Positions 1-8,810 of a stretch of DNA of 64,000 nucleotides are shown here, one piece after another. Position 1 is the first letter of the stretch, and the number at the start of each line of letters is the position of its first letter. The notes under the pieces were generated by a model. The model saw only the letters and a list, made by a program, of their open reading frames with translations. It had not been told where the DNA came from and searched no databases. The translations under genes and the position numbers were made by a program. Source of the DNA: Mongoliitalea daihaiensis (GTDB taxonomy: Bacteria; Bacteroidota; Bacteroidia; Cytophagales; Cyclobacteriaceae); contig NZ_CP063779.1 in the NCBI RefSeq assembly GCF_021596945.1, positions 3,136,001 through 3,200,000 of the forward strand, given 5' to 3'.

Positions 1-1
1 C

Positions 2-517
2 ATTTTCGAGCATTTGGTGATAGGTAAAACAAAAACATCTCAACAAGACCTTGAATTCTCTATCTATCAAATGGTTGAAATAGCTTCCCGTGCACTTTCG
101 CCAGGAGTTAATGATCCATTCACAGCGATCTCTTGCATTGATAACCTGACAACTACTATGTGCTATCTGGCCAAAGCTAAATTTCCTTCAAAATATCGTT
201 TTGATAGTAAGGGTAATCTCAGGATTATTGCGGATGTATTGAATTTTGAGGGAGTTTTAGATGCTGCTTTCAACCAAATCCGACAGTATTCAATAGGAAG
301 TATAGCTGTTATCATTAGATTAATGAAAGCATTAGTAACCATATATAAATTCACAAGCAAAGAAAACCATAAAAAAGCTGTCATGAAGCATGCCGAGATG
401 GTTTTAAGATTAGGTAAGGAAACTATCAAAGAGCTGAATGACCTAACTGACTTAACGAATATAGCAGAAGAAATTTTAAAGGATGGTTTAGCCATGGGGA
501 TTAAACGTACGGAGTGA
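2..517 (+). CDS. DUF2254 membrane protein, C-terminal part (cut by window edge)
   Basis: The reading frame is open from the first bases of the window, so this is the 3' end of a longer gene. The visible part contains the stretch SRALSPGVNDPFTA followed by CID, a strongly conserved C-terminal signature of the DUF2254 predicted membrane protein family, and then a helical soluble tail. The N-terminal transmembrane helices of the family would lie outside the window. The family has no established function. The first internal start-like codon (TTG at 14) is not a real start. Family assignment is from motif recognition. Confidence 0.8.
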   Translation: MFEHLVIGKTKTSQQDLEFSIYQMVEIASRALSPGVNDPFTAISCIDNLTTTMCYLAKAKFPSKYRFDSKGNLRIIADVLNFEGVLDAAFNQIRQYSIGSIAVIIRLMKALVTIYKFTSKENHKKAVMKHAEMVLRLGKETIKELNDLTDLTNIAEEILKDGLAMGIKRTE

Positions 518-970
518 TTCCTATTGGTTAAAAAAACTGGGTGCATATAGAAAGTTTTGATAGTGATATTAGACAGCTATTTTTTTTGGAGCCTTTTACT
601 CTAGTATCCGTTGTTTGTGAGAGTTGAGATGTTTTTGAGCAATGCACGCAAATCACGGTTAGTTAAATGCTTGATAAGACAATCGTGGTACCGGAACCAC
701 TTTAAAGAATGAGTCGCATATACGATACTCAACGAGTCCTGGGTCTAGCTTCTTGCAAAAGGTCCATTGTAGCCGGTCTATTCCTTGGATATGGTTCCTA
801 GAAATTTGTTGGCCATATGGTAACAAATACAACAAAATTTACTAATTTTAGTAGGGTTGTAAAACAGTTGAATAAAGAAAAATAAGGGCCTGTTTTTACA
901 GCTTATCCCATGAGGTTGGTGGCTTGCGTTACGTGACAAGCATAAAAAGACAAAAGATTAACCGTTGAAA
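518..970. other. Intergenic stretch, no gene seen
   Basis: About 450 bases without a convincing reading frame. Just before the next gene is a short hairpin-capable sequence (gcttg ... caagc around 922-941). I could not recognise a transposase remnant, an RNA gene or a clear TTTG/TAnnTTTG promoter. Together with the degraded material after the next gene it suggests an accessory insertion, but that is inference. Confidence 0.5.
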
Positions 971-2071
971 ATGAAAGTTATATTTTTGATTATTGTTCTG
1001 ATTCACGGACTAATCCATCTGCTTGGATTTGTCAAAGGCTTTGAATTGAGAGAAGTCAAAGAATTAACACTTCCTATTTCAAAGCCAATGGGGGTTGGTT
1101 GGTTGACTTCAACATTCCTATTTTTGACGTATGGATCATTGCACTTATTAAATTCCAAATATGCTTGGCTAATAGGACTTGTTGCAGTAATTCTTTCACA
1201 AGTGCTAATTATCTTTTTTTGGAAAGACGCAAAGTTCGGGACTATACCCAATAGTATCATTTTGGTGGTTTCAATAGTTTCATTTGGTTATTATAACTTT
1301 CAGAAAGTCATTCAACAAGAGACAACACAGTTGCTCAATAAAAATGTCACTATAGAAAACAGAACTTTACTTGAAAGTGATTTAACCAATTTACCCGAAC
1401 CGGTAAAAAAATGGTTGAAAAATTCAGGCGTAATAGGAAAACCACTTATAAGTTATGGCAAAGTAACTCAAGTGGCTGAAATGCAAATGAAACCAGAGCA
1501 AGACAATTGGTTGACGGCAACAGCGATACAATATACAAGTATTGACAATCCTGGATTTATATGGTCAGTAGATGCGAGAATGAATAGCTTGTTGCACTTT
1601 CAAGGACGAGATAAGTTTGAGGATGGCAAGGGCGAAATGCTGATTAAATTGAACTCCTTATTCAACATTGTAAACGAGCGGGGAGAAAAATTAGATGAAG
1701 GCACATTGCAGCGTTACCTTGGTGAAATGGTTTGGTTTCCTTCTTTGGCTTTGAGTTCATACATAACTTGGGAACAACTCGACGAGAATAAAGCAAAAGC
1801 GACCATGACCTACAAAGGAACTTCTGGCAGCGGGACATTTCATTTTAATTCAAATGGTGACATTACAAAATATTCGGCATTGCGTTATAAAGGCAACGAA
1901 ATTGACGCAAAAAGGCACGATTGGGAAATGAACATATTGGATTATAAATCATTTGAAGGTATAAAAGTTCCAACAAAAATGACATCTACTTGGAAGCTCG
2001 ACGATAGAGATTGGACTTGGTTAAAATTGGAAGTTACAGACATATCATACAACAAGAATACCAGCCACTAA
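971..2071 (+). CDS. DUF6544-family membrane-anchored protein
   Basis: A 366-residue protein with three to four hydrophobic helices in the first ~110 residues (starting VIFLIIVLIHGLIHLLGF) followed by a soluble domain of about 250 residues. The soluble part has LPEPVKKWLKNSGVIGKP, then Trp-rich beta strands ending near DWTWLKLEVTDI, which matches my recollection of the DUF6544 family; the function is unknown. ATG at 971 is preferred over an in-frame TTG at 965, two codons upstream. The gene stands alone between two gene-poor stretches and is followed by degraded coding material, so it may be accessory DNA. Confidence 0.7.
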   Translation: MKVIFLIIVLIHGLIHLLGFVKGFELREVKELTLPISKPMGVGWLTSTFLFLTYGSLHLLNSKYAWLIGLVAVILSQVLIIFFWKDAKFGTIPNSIILVVSIVSFGYYNFQKVIQQETTQLLNKNVTIENRTLLESDLTNLPEPVKKWLKNSGVIGKPLISYGKVTQVAEMQMKPEQDNWLTATAIQYTSIDNPGFIWSVDARMNSLLHFQGRDKFEDGKGEMLIKLNSLFNIVNERGEKLDEGTLQRYLGEMVWFPSLALSSYITWEQLDENKAKATMTYKGTSGSGTFHFNSNGDITKYSALRYKGNEIDAKRHDWEMNILDYKSFEGIKVPTKMTSTWKLDDRDWTWLKLEVTDISYNKNTSH

Positions 2072-2243
2072 TGGAGCATTCAGAAGTATCCCGAGGCTAG
2101 TGATATACCTTCATTCGTCAGTACAGGCATTACTCCCGTTGGAACGGACAAGTTTTTGATCTATATTCGCTATGTAATTGAAAAGAAAACTCATGTTTCA
2201 GGAACCCAAAAAATACACAGATAACGACCACTTCTTTTTTTAA

Positions 2244-2573
2244 CCCACACAGGATTTGGAGAAAATATGCAATGCCCCACAAGATAAAGATGGTGTATTT
2301 AAAGTTTTATAATTGCGAAATGGAAAGGTGGAATTAGTTTACATTGGTTATTCTAATGGCGGCGGTCTCTACAACGAAATTGTAAATGGACTTCATTTCG
2401 ACAAAAATCCTAGAAAAATTGGCTGGACTTATCAAATGCTTAAAGATAAAACCGAGGCGCCTGACATTTATTAGTATGTGACGAATGATCAGGAAAAAAG
2501 AAAGTCAGAGCAAGTTGAAATGTTGCAAGAATTTATAGCTTTTACAAGAAAATTACCGAGATGGAACAAATAA
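2244..2573 (+). pseudogene. GIY-YIG-like nuclease remnant with two in-frame stops
   Basis: One frame reads sensibly through this stretch but is interrupted by TAA at 2310-2312 and TAG at 2472-2474, ending at TAA 2571-2573. The segments include DKDGVFKVL, then NGKVELVYIGYS and LYNEIVNGLHF, which resembles the GIY...YIG core of GIY-YIG endonuclease-like domains, and IGWTYQMLKDKTEAPDIY. No start codon is evident. A further open but start-less stretch (2072-2222) directly after the DUF6544 stop is unrecognised. The rest of 2574-2733 holds nothing I can name. The family call is tentative. Confidence 0.5.
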
Positions 2574-2733
2574 ATGAACCAACGATGCGAAAGAATTTAG
2601 AAGCAGTAATAATTGTTGGAATAGCCGCTTAGATGATATTTGATGACGATCTCATTGATCTCTCACAGCTATCATTTTTCATACATTTCTTACATTAGCC
2701 TTCAACATGGAAAGAATTAAAATAGTCTGAAAA

Positions 2734-3807
2734 ATGGAATTTTTAAAACCCGTAAGATTAGTATCTATCCTAAATCGAAAAAAAGACGATCCTAGTAAAT
2801 TTGTTTTTACGGGTAACTTAACCATTCAGGAGACCGATATTCAACTGTTTAAATACAGAAAAGAAGCATTTGTTGAAGAGAAAAATATATCACCTGATAT
2901 CCTTCATACATTTGAAAAGAACGGATATAATTATTGGTTGAATATCTACGGCTTAAATGAAACGGCAACCATAGCATCAATTTGTGAGAAACAAGGCATC
3001 CACAGCTTAGTGATCCAAGATATTTTAGATGTAAATCAAAGACCTAAATTTCAAGAGTATGAATATTTTTCTTTTTTGACTTTAAAATCCATTGTTCCTT
3101 CCGAAAATGAAATGATAACTGAACAAATTAGTTTTGTTTTTGGAGTAAACTTTTTGATCTCTTTTCAAGAAAGAAAAGCAGACTTTTTTGAACATCTCAG
3201 AATCAGGATAAGAGAAGACAAAGGGATCTTAAGGGAGCGTTCTGCTGATTATCTGCTCTATGCAATGCTTGAATCAATTTTAGACAATTATTTTAAGACT
3301 CTAAGTAGGGTAGACGAAGAGATTGAGAAATTTAATTTCACGAATACTAAAAAAGAACCATCTCCAAATGCACTTGAATTGATTGAAAATCATAAAAAAT
3401 TTGTCCACTTTATTAAGAAGTCCATTCTTCCAATCAAAGAATTCGCACAAATAGTGGAGCGTGGAGAATGTCATTATATTGAAAAAAAGCACCTAAAATA
3501 TTTTTTGGAAATCAAGGATTTATGCTTAACCCTGATTGATAATAGTGATATGATTCTTTCATCGCTTGAGAGTCAGACAAATTTATTTTTTTCTGTACAA
3601 GGTCATCGGATGAATCAAGTAATGAAAACCTTGACTATCGTGGCAACGATATTTATTCCTTTGACCTTCATTGCGGGTATTTATGGAATGAATTTTTCAA
3701 ATATGCCCGAACTTGAATGGAAATATGGTTATGTGGGTATATGGTCTATTATGTTGAGTGTTTTCTTTGGTATGGTAATTTATTTTCGTAGGAAGAAATG
3801 GTTTTAA
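2734..3807 (+). CDS. corA: CorA-family magnesium/cobalt transporter
   Basis: A 357-residue protein of normal CorA length. The N-terminal ~290 residues form the soluble alpha/beta plus long-helix funnel. Two transmembrane helices lie at the C-terminus, the first ending in the selectivity-filter signature GMN (residues 318-320, in YGMNFSNMPELEW), followed by a short loop and a second helix ending in basic residues (FRRKKWF). Members form homopentameric inner-membrane channels for Mg2+ (also Co2+/Ni2+). The start is ATG at 2734. The gene is monocistronic as far as can be seen. Confidence 0.95.
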   Translation: MEFLKPVRLVSILNRKKDDPSKFVFTGNLTIQETDIQLFKYRKEAFVEEKNISPDILHTFEKNGYNYWLNIYGLNETATIASICEKQGIHSLVIQDILDVNQRPKFQEYEYFSFLTLKSIVPSENEMITEQISFVFGVNFLISFQERKADFFEHLRIRIREDKGILRERSADYLLYAMLESILDNYFKTLSRVDEEIEKFNFTNTKKEPSPNALELIENHKKFVHFIKKSILPIKEFAQIVERGECHYIEKKHLKYFLEIKDLCLTLIDNSDMILSSLESQTNLFFSVQGHRMNQVMKTLTIVATIFIPLTFIAGIYGMNFSNMPELEWKYGYVGIWSIMLSVFFGMVIYFRRKKWF

Positions 3808-4040
3808 GGTGCTATTGGGTAAATCAATAGTACACACAACAAGAGGAGCTGAAATGGTAGTAGCTTTTGTTGTTGTTTTGAATATAGATGGGGCATAAAA
3901 GAAAGATCACAAATGTCACTTCACAGGCAATACCTCCATCTTTTCGATCTTTTTTTTTGAAACCAAAGTTGCTTTAAAAACTTTTTTAAACAATCTAAAG
4001 ACTTCCTTGTTTGATCCATGTTAAACAAACTATCCAACTG

Positions 4041-4580
4041 ATGAATTTATTAAGATCCTTATCCCTTACCGCCCTATGCGGTGCTATGTTTTTCGCAGTA
4101 AGTTGCGATAACAAATCTTCGGAAGTCACTGAAGAAGAAGTTGTAGAAGTTGTAGAGGTTGAAGAAACTCCTACGACCGTTGTAGATATTGCAGTAGGTT
4201 CAGCTGATCATACCACCTTGGTTGCAGCAGTATCAGCAGCAGGTCTAGTTGAAACTTTAAGCGGTGATGGTCCATTTACTGTTTTTGCACCTACCAACGA
4301 TGCATTCGCTGCACTTCCTGCAGGTACTGTAGAAAGCTTATTGGAAGAAGCAAACAAAGATCAATTAACAGCTGTGTTGACATACCACGTAGTAGCTGGA
4401 AATGTGTTGTCAGGTGATCTATCTGATGGACAAGTTGTGACTACGTTGAATGGTCAAACTCTAACTGTAAGCATCAAAGATGGTAAAGTAATGATCAATG
4501 GCGCAACTGTTGTAGCTGCAGATCTTGCAGGTAGCAATGGCGTGGTACATGTAATTGATTCAGTATTATTACCAAAATAA
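4041..4580 (+). CDS. Fasciclin-domain lipoprotein
   Basis: A 179-residue lipoprotein. ATG at 4041 gives a lipoprotein signal peptide ending in FFAVSC (Cys22). An acidic linker rich in Glu and Val follows, then one fasciclin (FAS1) domain from about residue 45 to the end. Both conserved FAS1 boxes are visible: [17 protein letters not shown] (H1) and [15 protein letters not shown] (H2), with the central YHVV. A TTG-initiated extension from 4011 would bury the signal peptide and is rejected. FAS1 domains mediate surface adhesion; the exact partner is unknown. A strong terminator follows. Confidence 0.93.
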   Translation: MNLLRSLSLTALCGAMFFAVSCDNKSSEVTEEEVVEVVEVEETPTTVVDIAVGSADHTTLVAAVSAAGLVETLSGDGPFTVFAPTNDAFAALPAGTVESLLEEANKDQLTAVLTYHVVAGNVLSGDLSDGQVVTTLNGQTLTVSIKDGKVMINGATVVAADLAGSNGVVHVIDSVLLPK

Positions 4581-4639
4581 TTTTGATTAATAAGTGGTTT
4601 AAAATGTGTTTTACTCTCACCAAGTAAAAACGAATGGTT

Positions 4640-4675
4640 AAAAATGGGTATCCTACTTGGGTATCCATTTTTTTT
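4640..4675 (+). terminator. Rho-independent terminator after the fasciclin gene
   Basis: A 14-pair stem (aaaaatgggtatcc with gggtatccattttt, including two G-U type pairs) around a five-base loop, followed by a T run to 4675. It lies 60 bases after the fasciclin stop on the same strand. Confidence 0.85.
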
Positions 4676-4684
4676 GTAATTTTG
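4657..4684 (+). promoter_or_regulatory. Possible Bacteroidota promoter for the 4707 gene
   Basis: TAATTTTG at 4677-4684 matches the Bacteroidota -7 element TAnnTTTG exactly. TTG at 4657-4659 could serve as the -33 element with a 17-base spacer, slightly short of the usual 19-20. It would place transcription start about 15 bases before the ATG at 4707. The -33 part overlaps the preceding terminator hairpin. Confidence 0.45.
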
Positions 4685-4706
4685 ATTTAAAGTTTATTAG
4701 TTGCCC

Positions 4707-5264
4707 ATGAAATATTACCTACTTCTGATTTGTACGCTGTGTTCTTTTTCTCTTCATGCCAATGAATTGGTTAATGGGTATATCGTAATGGCTAATCAAG
4801 ATACCATTCAGACATCCATAAAAATAGCTGGAAGAGCTCCCATTACCAATTCCCAAATCTTGGTTACAGTAGATGATGCGAGAGGAGAACAACTATTTCA
4901 GGCGGCAGATAAGCAAGTGCTAGGCTATGGATTTAAATTGAATCAGGTTAGTTATTCTTTCCGTTTTTTTGATATCCAACGAAGTTTTGGAAGTGCATTT
5001 TTCCGATTGATAGAAAATGGAGATAATTTTTTACTTTATGAAAACAAGGTAAAAGGAATCGATCGAACGGCAGAAGTACCCAACTCCCATTACGTCTTAA
5101 TGAAGTCAAGCGGGGAGACGATCAATTTTACAACAGCTTTATTTAGCAATTGGAAAAAAGTAGTAAAAGAGTTTGTCTGGGACAATCCAGAAGCTTTAAA
5201 AGCTCTTAGTGACCTCAAAAGAAATGAAGTGCCAGCGTTCGTGCGATTCCTGAATAATATGTAA
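4707..5264 (+). CDS. Secreted hypothetical protein
   Basis: A 185-residue protein. ATG at 4707 gives a signal peptide (MKYYLLLICTLCSFSLHA) with a likely signal peptidase I site after SLHA. The mature part is mostly beta-strand-like (LVNGYIVMANQDTIQTSIKI, later VSYSFRFFDIQ) and ends in a helical segment. Its opening, a surface-exposed NGYI...DTI pattern, is common to secreted Bacteroidota proteins of unknown function. No catalytic motif is visible. It sits between a terminator and a long gene-free stretch, so it is probably transcribed alone. Confidence 0.7.
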   Translation: MKYYLLLICTLCSFSLHANELVNGYIVMANQDTIQTSIKIAGRAPITNSQILVTVDDARGEQLFQAADKQVLGYGFKLNQVSYSFRFFDIQRSFGSAFFRLIENGDNFLLYENKVKGIDRTAEVPNSHYVLMKSSGETINFTTALFSNWKKVVKEFVWDNPEALKALSDLKRNEVPAFVRFLNNM

Positions 5265-6089
5265 GGAAAAGTAAGAGGCTACCATAACCTTTAACAGTAG
5301 CATGAACAAAGTTTACCTTCCGATTAGGAAGGCAACTTTAATCAGTTTTTTTTGGCTATGCAAGTTAGTACTGTCTACTCAGCATATGCTCCAACTACGT
5401 GTATGTTTACTCATACAAAAATTAATTTTGGTTCAAGTTGTCTTTGGCAGTCTTGGAGTCAGGTTTTGTTGAGGTTCAATAATTGATACACTCAACCGCA
5501 GAATATTTAGTTTTTATGATTATCCGCTTTTATTCCAGTAGCTAAACAAATGAATATATTCATTATGCTTTCAAGCATCTGTTGACAGTGGATAGTTGAC
5601 TGTGGTCCATTATCCGCAATAGTTCGGATATTACTTTGACTCTTGCTTAATTGCGGATAATTATATTAGTTTTTTGAAATCTTAAGCACTTTTCTCTTTT
5701 TCCATTTCTTTTTTAGGGAAAATCTTTGGTAATAAAAACAACATTAAGTGTTTCGTTTCAAAAAATTCTGCGGTAAATTTTTTGTTTTATTAAATAATAT
5801 TCCATAAATTTAAACTAAGTATTAAGAATATTCTAAAATAGTCTTCGCCATAAAAATTTCTTTTAAACCTATTTTAGTTTGTTCTTCGGTGTAATTCTTA
5901 TTTAAAATCTTTTGTGGATTTCAAAAAATAAAGATTTTTCAGATTACACTTATTGATTTTGCGTGCACTTAGTGCTTTAGGGTCCTCGTTCGTAGAGGTG
6001 TTTTAATTTTAATTGGAGATTGTTTTTTGGGTTCCAAAAATCTGGTTTTCAAAGTATCCTGTTATCATCAATTTAGTAATGATTGTAGA
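5265..6089. other. Long AT-rich intergenic region upstream of the eCIS locus
   Basis: About 825 bases without a supported gene, directly before the eCIS operon. It contains a small hairpin (ccttcc gatta ggaagg, about 5315-5331), a perfect 12-base inverted repeat listed separately, and a further copy of attatccgc at about 5518-5526. Reading frames of ~57 and ~42 codons near 5302 carry no recognisable domain. The length suggests a regulatory leader for the eCIS operon, but no consensus promoter at a convincing distance from the first gene was found. Confidence 0.6.
5609..5661. repeat. Perfect 12-base inverted repeat upstream of the eCIS operon
   Basis: attatccgcaat (5609-5620) and its exact reverse complement attgcggataat (5650-5661) are separated by 29 bases. 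A third partial copy, attatccgc, occurs at about 5518-5526. It could be a pair of operator half-sites or a loop-forming leader element. Its position about 430 bases before the first eCIS gene makes a regulatory role plausible. Confidence 0.6.
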
Positions 6090-7385
6090 ATGGATGTTGT
6101 AGAAATAGAAACGTTTCTTGTGAGCCTTTTTAAATTTAGGGTAATTCACCCTACAAAACCACAACAGCAACAGTTCAAAAGCTCTGGAAGTCCTGTGTTT
6201 GATGACTTTATTGCAACGCACAAGTTACAGACTGCAGAAACAACCGTATTACTCTTAGGGCTTATTCCTTTTTTGAATCCCAACTTTTTGTTTCATGCCA
6301 TTAAAGAAATTTTTGATGCCATCAAGGATAAGCCCATTATCGGAGGCTATCGGGGCAAAAATCATCGTGGTATATTACCGAATGCTGAATTAGCACTATT
6401 TCTCTTGGCTGGAGAAGACTTACGCAATAGGATTCAATTCATGCATCTTTTTGAAAGTGATCACTTGTTTTCGAAAAAAAAGATCCTAAGTATTTCCAAA
6501 CAAGAGGAGTTAGAACCCCATTATTCGAAGCCATACCTGATTAGTCAGGAGTACTTCGATCTTTTTGTTTTGGGTAAGAGGTATAGTCCTTCACTCAGCC
6601 CCAAGTTTCCAGCACAACTCCTCCAAACACAGTTGGAATGGTCCGATCTGGTTTTGGGAAGTAATACAGCTACTCAAATTGAAGAAATCAAAATCTGGTT
6701 GGATCATAATGCAGAGTTGATGAAAGATTCTGTTTTGGGAAAGAAGATTAAGTCCGGTTATGTAGCACTTTTTTATGGACCCTCTGGTACTGGGAAAACG
6801 CTTACAGCGACTTTATTGGGCACATACACTGGCAAGGACGTTTATAGAATAGATTTATCACAGGTGATTTCAAAGTATATAGGGGAAACTGAAAAAAATC
6901 TCTCTCAACTTTTTGAGGAAGCTAAAGATAGGGATTGGATACTTTTCTTTGATGAAGCAGATTCCATTTTTGGTAAACGTACCAATGTGAAGGATGCTCA
7001 TGATAAGTATGCGAATCAAGAAGTCTCATACCTTCTTCAACAGGTTGAAAACCATGATGGCTTAGTCATATTAGCTTCCAATTTTAAAGGAAACATTGAT
7101 ACAGCTTTTACTCGGAGATTTCAATCCATCATCGAATTTGAAACGCCCAAAGCAAGCGAAAGATTGGAAATATGGAAGAAAGCCATTCCTGGAAGTTTGC
7201 CTCTAGAGGAAGCAGGAAGCTTAACCTCCATCGCACAAAAATATGAGTTGAATGGAGCCAATATTATCAATATAGTTCACTACGCCAGTTTGCAGTCTCT
7301 CCATATGAAAGAAAAAAAGCTGTCAACGCAGCACCTAATGAAAGGAATTAAGCGAGAGTTTAAAAAGGAGGGGAAAATTCTGTAA
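6090..7385 (+). CDS. eCIS AAA+ ATPase (Afp15/Pvc15-like)
   Basis: A 431-residue AAA+ ATPase. The N-terminal ~200 residues are family-specific. The ATPase core has Walker A GPSGTGKT at 230-237, Walker B ILFFDEAD at 284-291, a sensor-1 Asn in ILASNFKGN and an arginine pair in FTRRF. A C-terminal helical lid follows. Afp15/Pvc15 ATPases are present in essentially all eCIS loci and are thought to assist assembly or cargo loading. ATG at 6090 is chosen; a TTG-initiated extension to 6027 has no supporting signal. It opens a run of co-directional eCIS genes with gaps of ~30 bases or less. Confidence 0.93.
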   Translation: MDVVEIETFLVSLFKFRVIHPTKPQQQQFKSSGSPVFDDFIATHKLQTAETTVLLLGLIPFLNPNFLFHAIKEIFDAIKDKPIIGGYRGKNHRGILPNAELALFLLAGEDLRNRIQFMHLFESDHLFSKKKILSISKQEELEPHYSKPYLISQEYFDLFVLGKRYSPSLSPKFPAQLLQTQLEWSDLVLGSNTATQIEEIKIWLDHNAELMKDSVLGKKIKSGYVALFYGPSGTGKTLTATLLGTYTGKDVYRIDLSQVISKYIGETEKNLSQLFEEAKDRDWILFFDEADSIFGKRTNVKDAHDKYANQEVSYLLQQVENHDGLVILASNFKGNIDTAFTRRFQSIIEFETPKASERLEIWKKAIPGSLPLEEAGSLTSIAQKYELNGANIINIVHYASLQSLHMKEKKLSTQHLMKGIKREFKKEGKIL

Positions 7386-7395
7386 GCCAAAACTT

Positions 7396-7971
7396 ATGAT
7401 CTACGAAACCTTACATATCATCGCTTCGGATCTAGCAAATGCTTTTGTTGAACTGACTGAGCAGACGGGAATCGTTGAACTCAACCATGTAGGTAAATTA
7501 GAGGAAGATGGCCAAATGGATAAAGTAATTATATCATTGGTGCATGTGATGCAGGAGGCTACGCTTAAAAATCTTCCAAATCAGATTCAGCAAGACAATC
7601 AAGTTCAACGGCTTAATAAAAAAATTCCCTTGAATCTGTATGTGATTTTTTGCAGTAATTTCTCGGACTACGATAATGCGCTCAAAAACTTATCCTTTAT
7701 CCTCGAGTATTTTCAAGCTAAAAAGGTATTCACAGATAAAAACACTTTTTTCAATAGGGAAAGTGAAATGTTAAGAAACTTGGCGGATTTTAGATTTTCT
7801 GTAGAATTGTTTAGCCCATCATTTGATGAATTAAATCAGATTTGGGGTACTCTAGGTGGCAAGCAGGTACTTTCCGCTATATATAAAGTTAGTGTAATTG
7901 ATATCGAATTGCGAAAACCTCAATCGCAGGTAGGTCAAATTACAAGTGTTCAACTCAAAACTCAAGGATGA
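7396..7971 (+). CDS. DUF4255 cap/terminator protein (Afp16/Pvc16-like)
   Basis: A 191-residue protein beginning MIYETLHIIASDLANAFVE, then LNLYVIFCSNFSDYDNALKNLSFILEYFQ and a C-terminal strand-rich part. This is the pattern of the DUF4255 (Pvc16_N) family, which caps the distal end of contractile injection particles and fixes tube and sheath length. It begins 10 bases after the ATPase gene, and its stop overlaps the start of the next gene. The neighbours support the assignment strongly. Confidence 0.88.
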   Translation: MIYETLHIIASDLANAFVELTEQTGIVELNHVGKLEEDGQMDKVIISLVHVMQEATLKNLPNQIQQDNQVQRLNKKIPLNLYVIFCSNFSDYDNALKNLSFILEYFQAKKVFTDKNTFFNRESEMLRNLADFRFSVELFSPSFDELNQIWGTLGGKQVLSAIYKVSVIDIELRKPQSQVGQITSVQLKTQG

Positions 7972-8798
7972 TGGCGACTGCTTTGACATATCGACCACTC
8001 ATTGAGATCACTATTTTACATGATTATTTTTTGGATAGAGGATTGTCCCGCTTTGAAGAGGTAGAAGCGGAAATTCAGGCACAGCGGCTCAGTAATTATC
8101 ACTGGAATCATTTTCTGTCATTAGTACCTAGCAAGGCTACCTCTGAACTATTGGCCAATCATCGTTTACTATTTAGAAGCAGCAGGGACCGTTGGACATT
8201 GATTGGGCAATTGTACAATGATCGTACACCATTGATCTCCTTGAGTTCGCAAGATGTACTTCAATTTTTCTTAGTGGTCAAGGATCCTGATTTTCTTCAG
8301 TACACAGCCTTAGACTTAAATACTAGTCGGATGCTGTTATTGGCTAATCATCCTCCATTTGATCATATCCCATCTTTACCAGCAGTGAATGAAGGGATAC
8401 TTGAATCAAATTTTTTAATCTCCAAAGAACAATTGGCTAGAAATTTTATCGGGGAGATGATTCTTCCTACAAGTTGTATTGGATTACTTTCCATAGCAGT
8501 AGATCCTTATGATCCAAGCTATGAGGGCATATTGGCAGGAGATGGGACCTATCGTCTTCCGCTTAGTTGGACCATTCGGTTTCCTAATAGGCAAACCTTT
8601 TGGAGGTACATATTTCAATCAGGTGAGGTGTTGACGACTTCGCAACCCTTGCCCATGACGAAAAATGGATTTATTCACATGACCGATGATTACATCGATG
8701 ATGTGGAATCTTTTGATATACAGTTTCCAAACCCTTCATCTCCAAGCATACTACTGGAAAACTCAAACGCTATTTCACAAATATTTCTAACCATCTAA
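7968..8798 (+). CDS. eCIS-associated protein, probable cap-proximal component
   Basis: A 276-residue protein with no domain I can name. Its start overlaps the stop of the DUF4255 cap gene by four bases (ATGATGG offers ATG at 7968 or 7971), implying translational coupling. It opens RPLIEITILHDYFLDRGL, contains RLLFRSSRDRW and a beta-rich C-terminal half (DGTYRLPLSWTIRFPNRQTFWRYIF). There is no signal peptide or membrane segment. Proteins of this size sit between cap and sheath genes in Bacteroidota eCIS loci. A structural role at the cap end is inferred from position only. Confidence 0.55.
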   Translation: MMATALTYRPLIEITILHDYFLDRGLSRFEEVEAEIQAQRLSNYHWNHFLSLVPSKATSELLANHRLLFRSSRDRWTLIGQLYNDRTPLISLSSQDVLQFFLVVKDPDFLQYTALDLNTSRMLLLANHPPFDHIPSLPAVNEGILESNFLISKEQLARNFIGEMILPTSCIGLLSIAVDPYDPSYEGILAGDGTYRLPLSWTIRFPNRQTFWRYIFQSGEVLTTSQPLPMTKNGFIHMTDDYIDDVESFDIQFPNPSSPSILLENSNAISQIFLTI

Positions 8799-8810
8799 AA
8801 CATTCAAATT

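Noticed and set aside
922-941. Hairpin gcttg...caagc before the DUF6544 gene as an integron-type attachment site
   Set aside because: Only a 5-base stem, single copy, and no integrase or cassette array nearby.
3809-3833. Perfect 9-base hairpin directly after corA (gtgctattg with caatagtac)
   Set aside because: No T run follows, so it does not qualify as a rho-independent terminator, and no other role can be supported.
5302-5475. Small reading frames (about 57 and 42 codons) upstream of the eCIS operon
   Set aside because: No recognisable domain, no promoter or coupling, and composition looks non-coding; not enough to call a gene.
6027-6089. TTG-initiated extension of the eCIS ATPase
   Set aside because: The added residues have no family similarity that I can see, and an ATG at 6090 gives a clean start.
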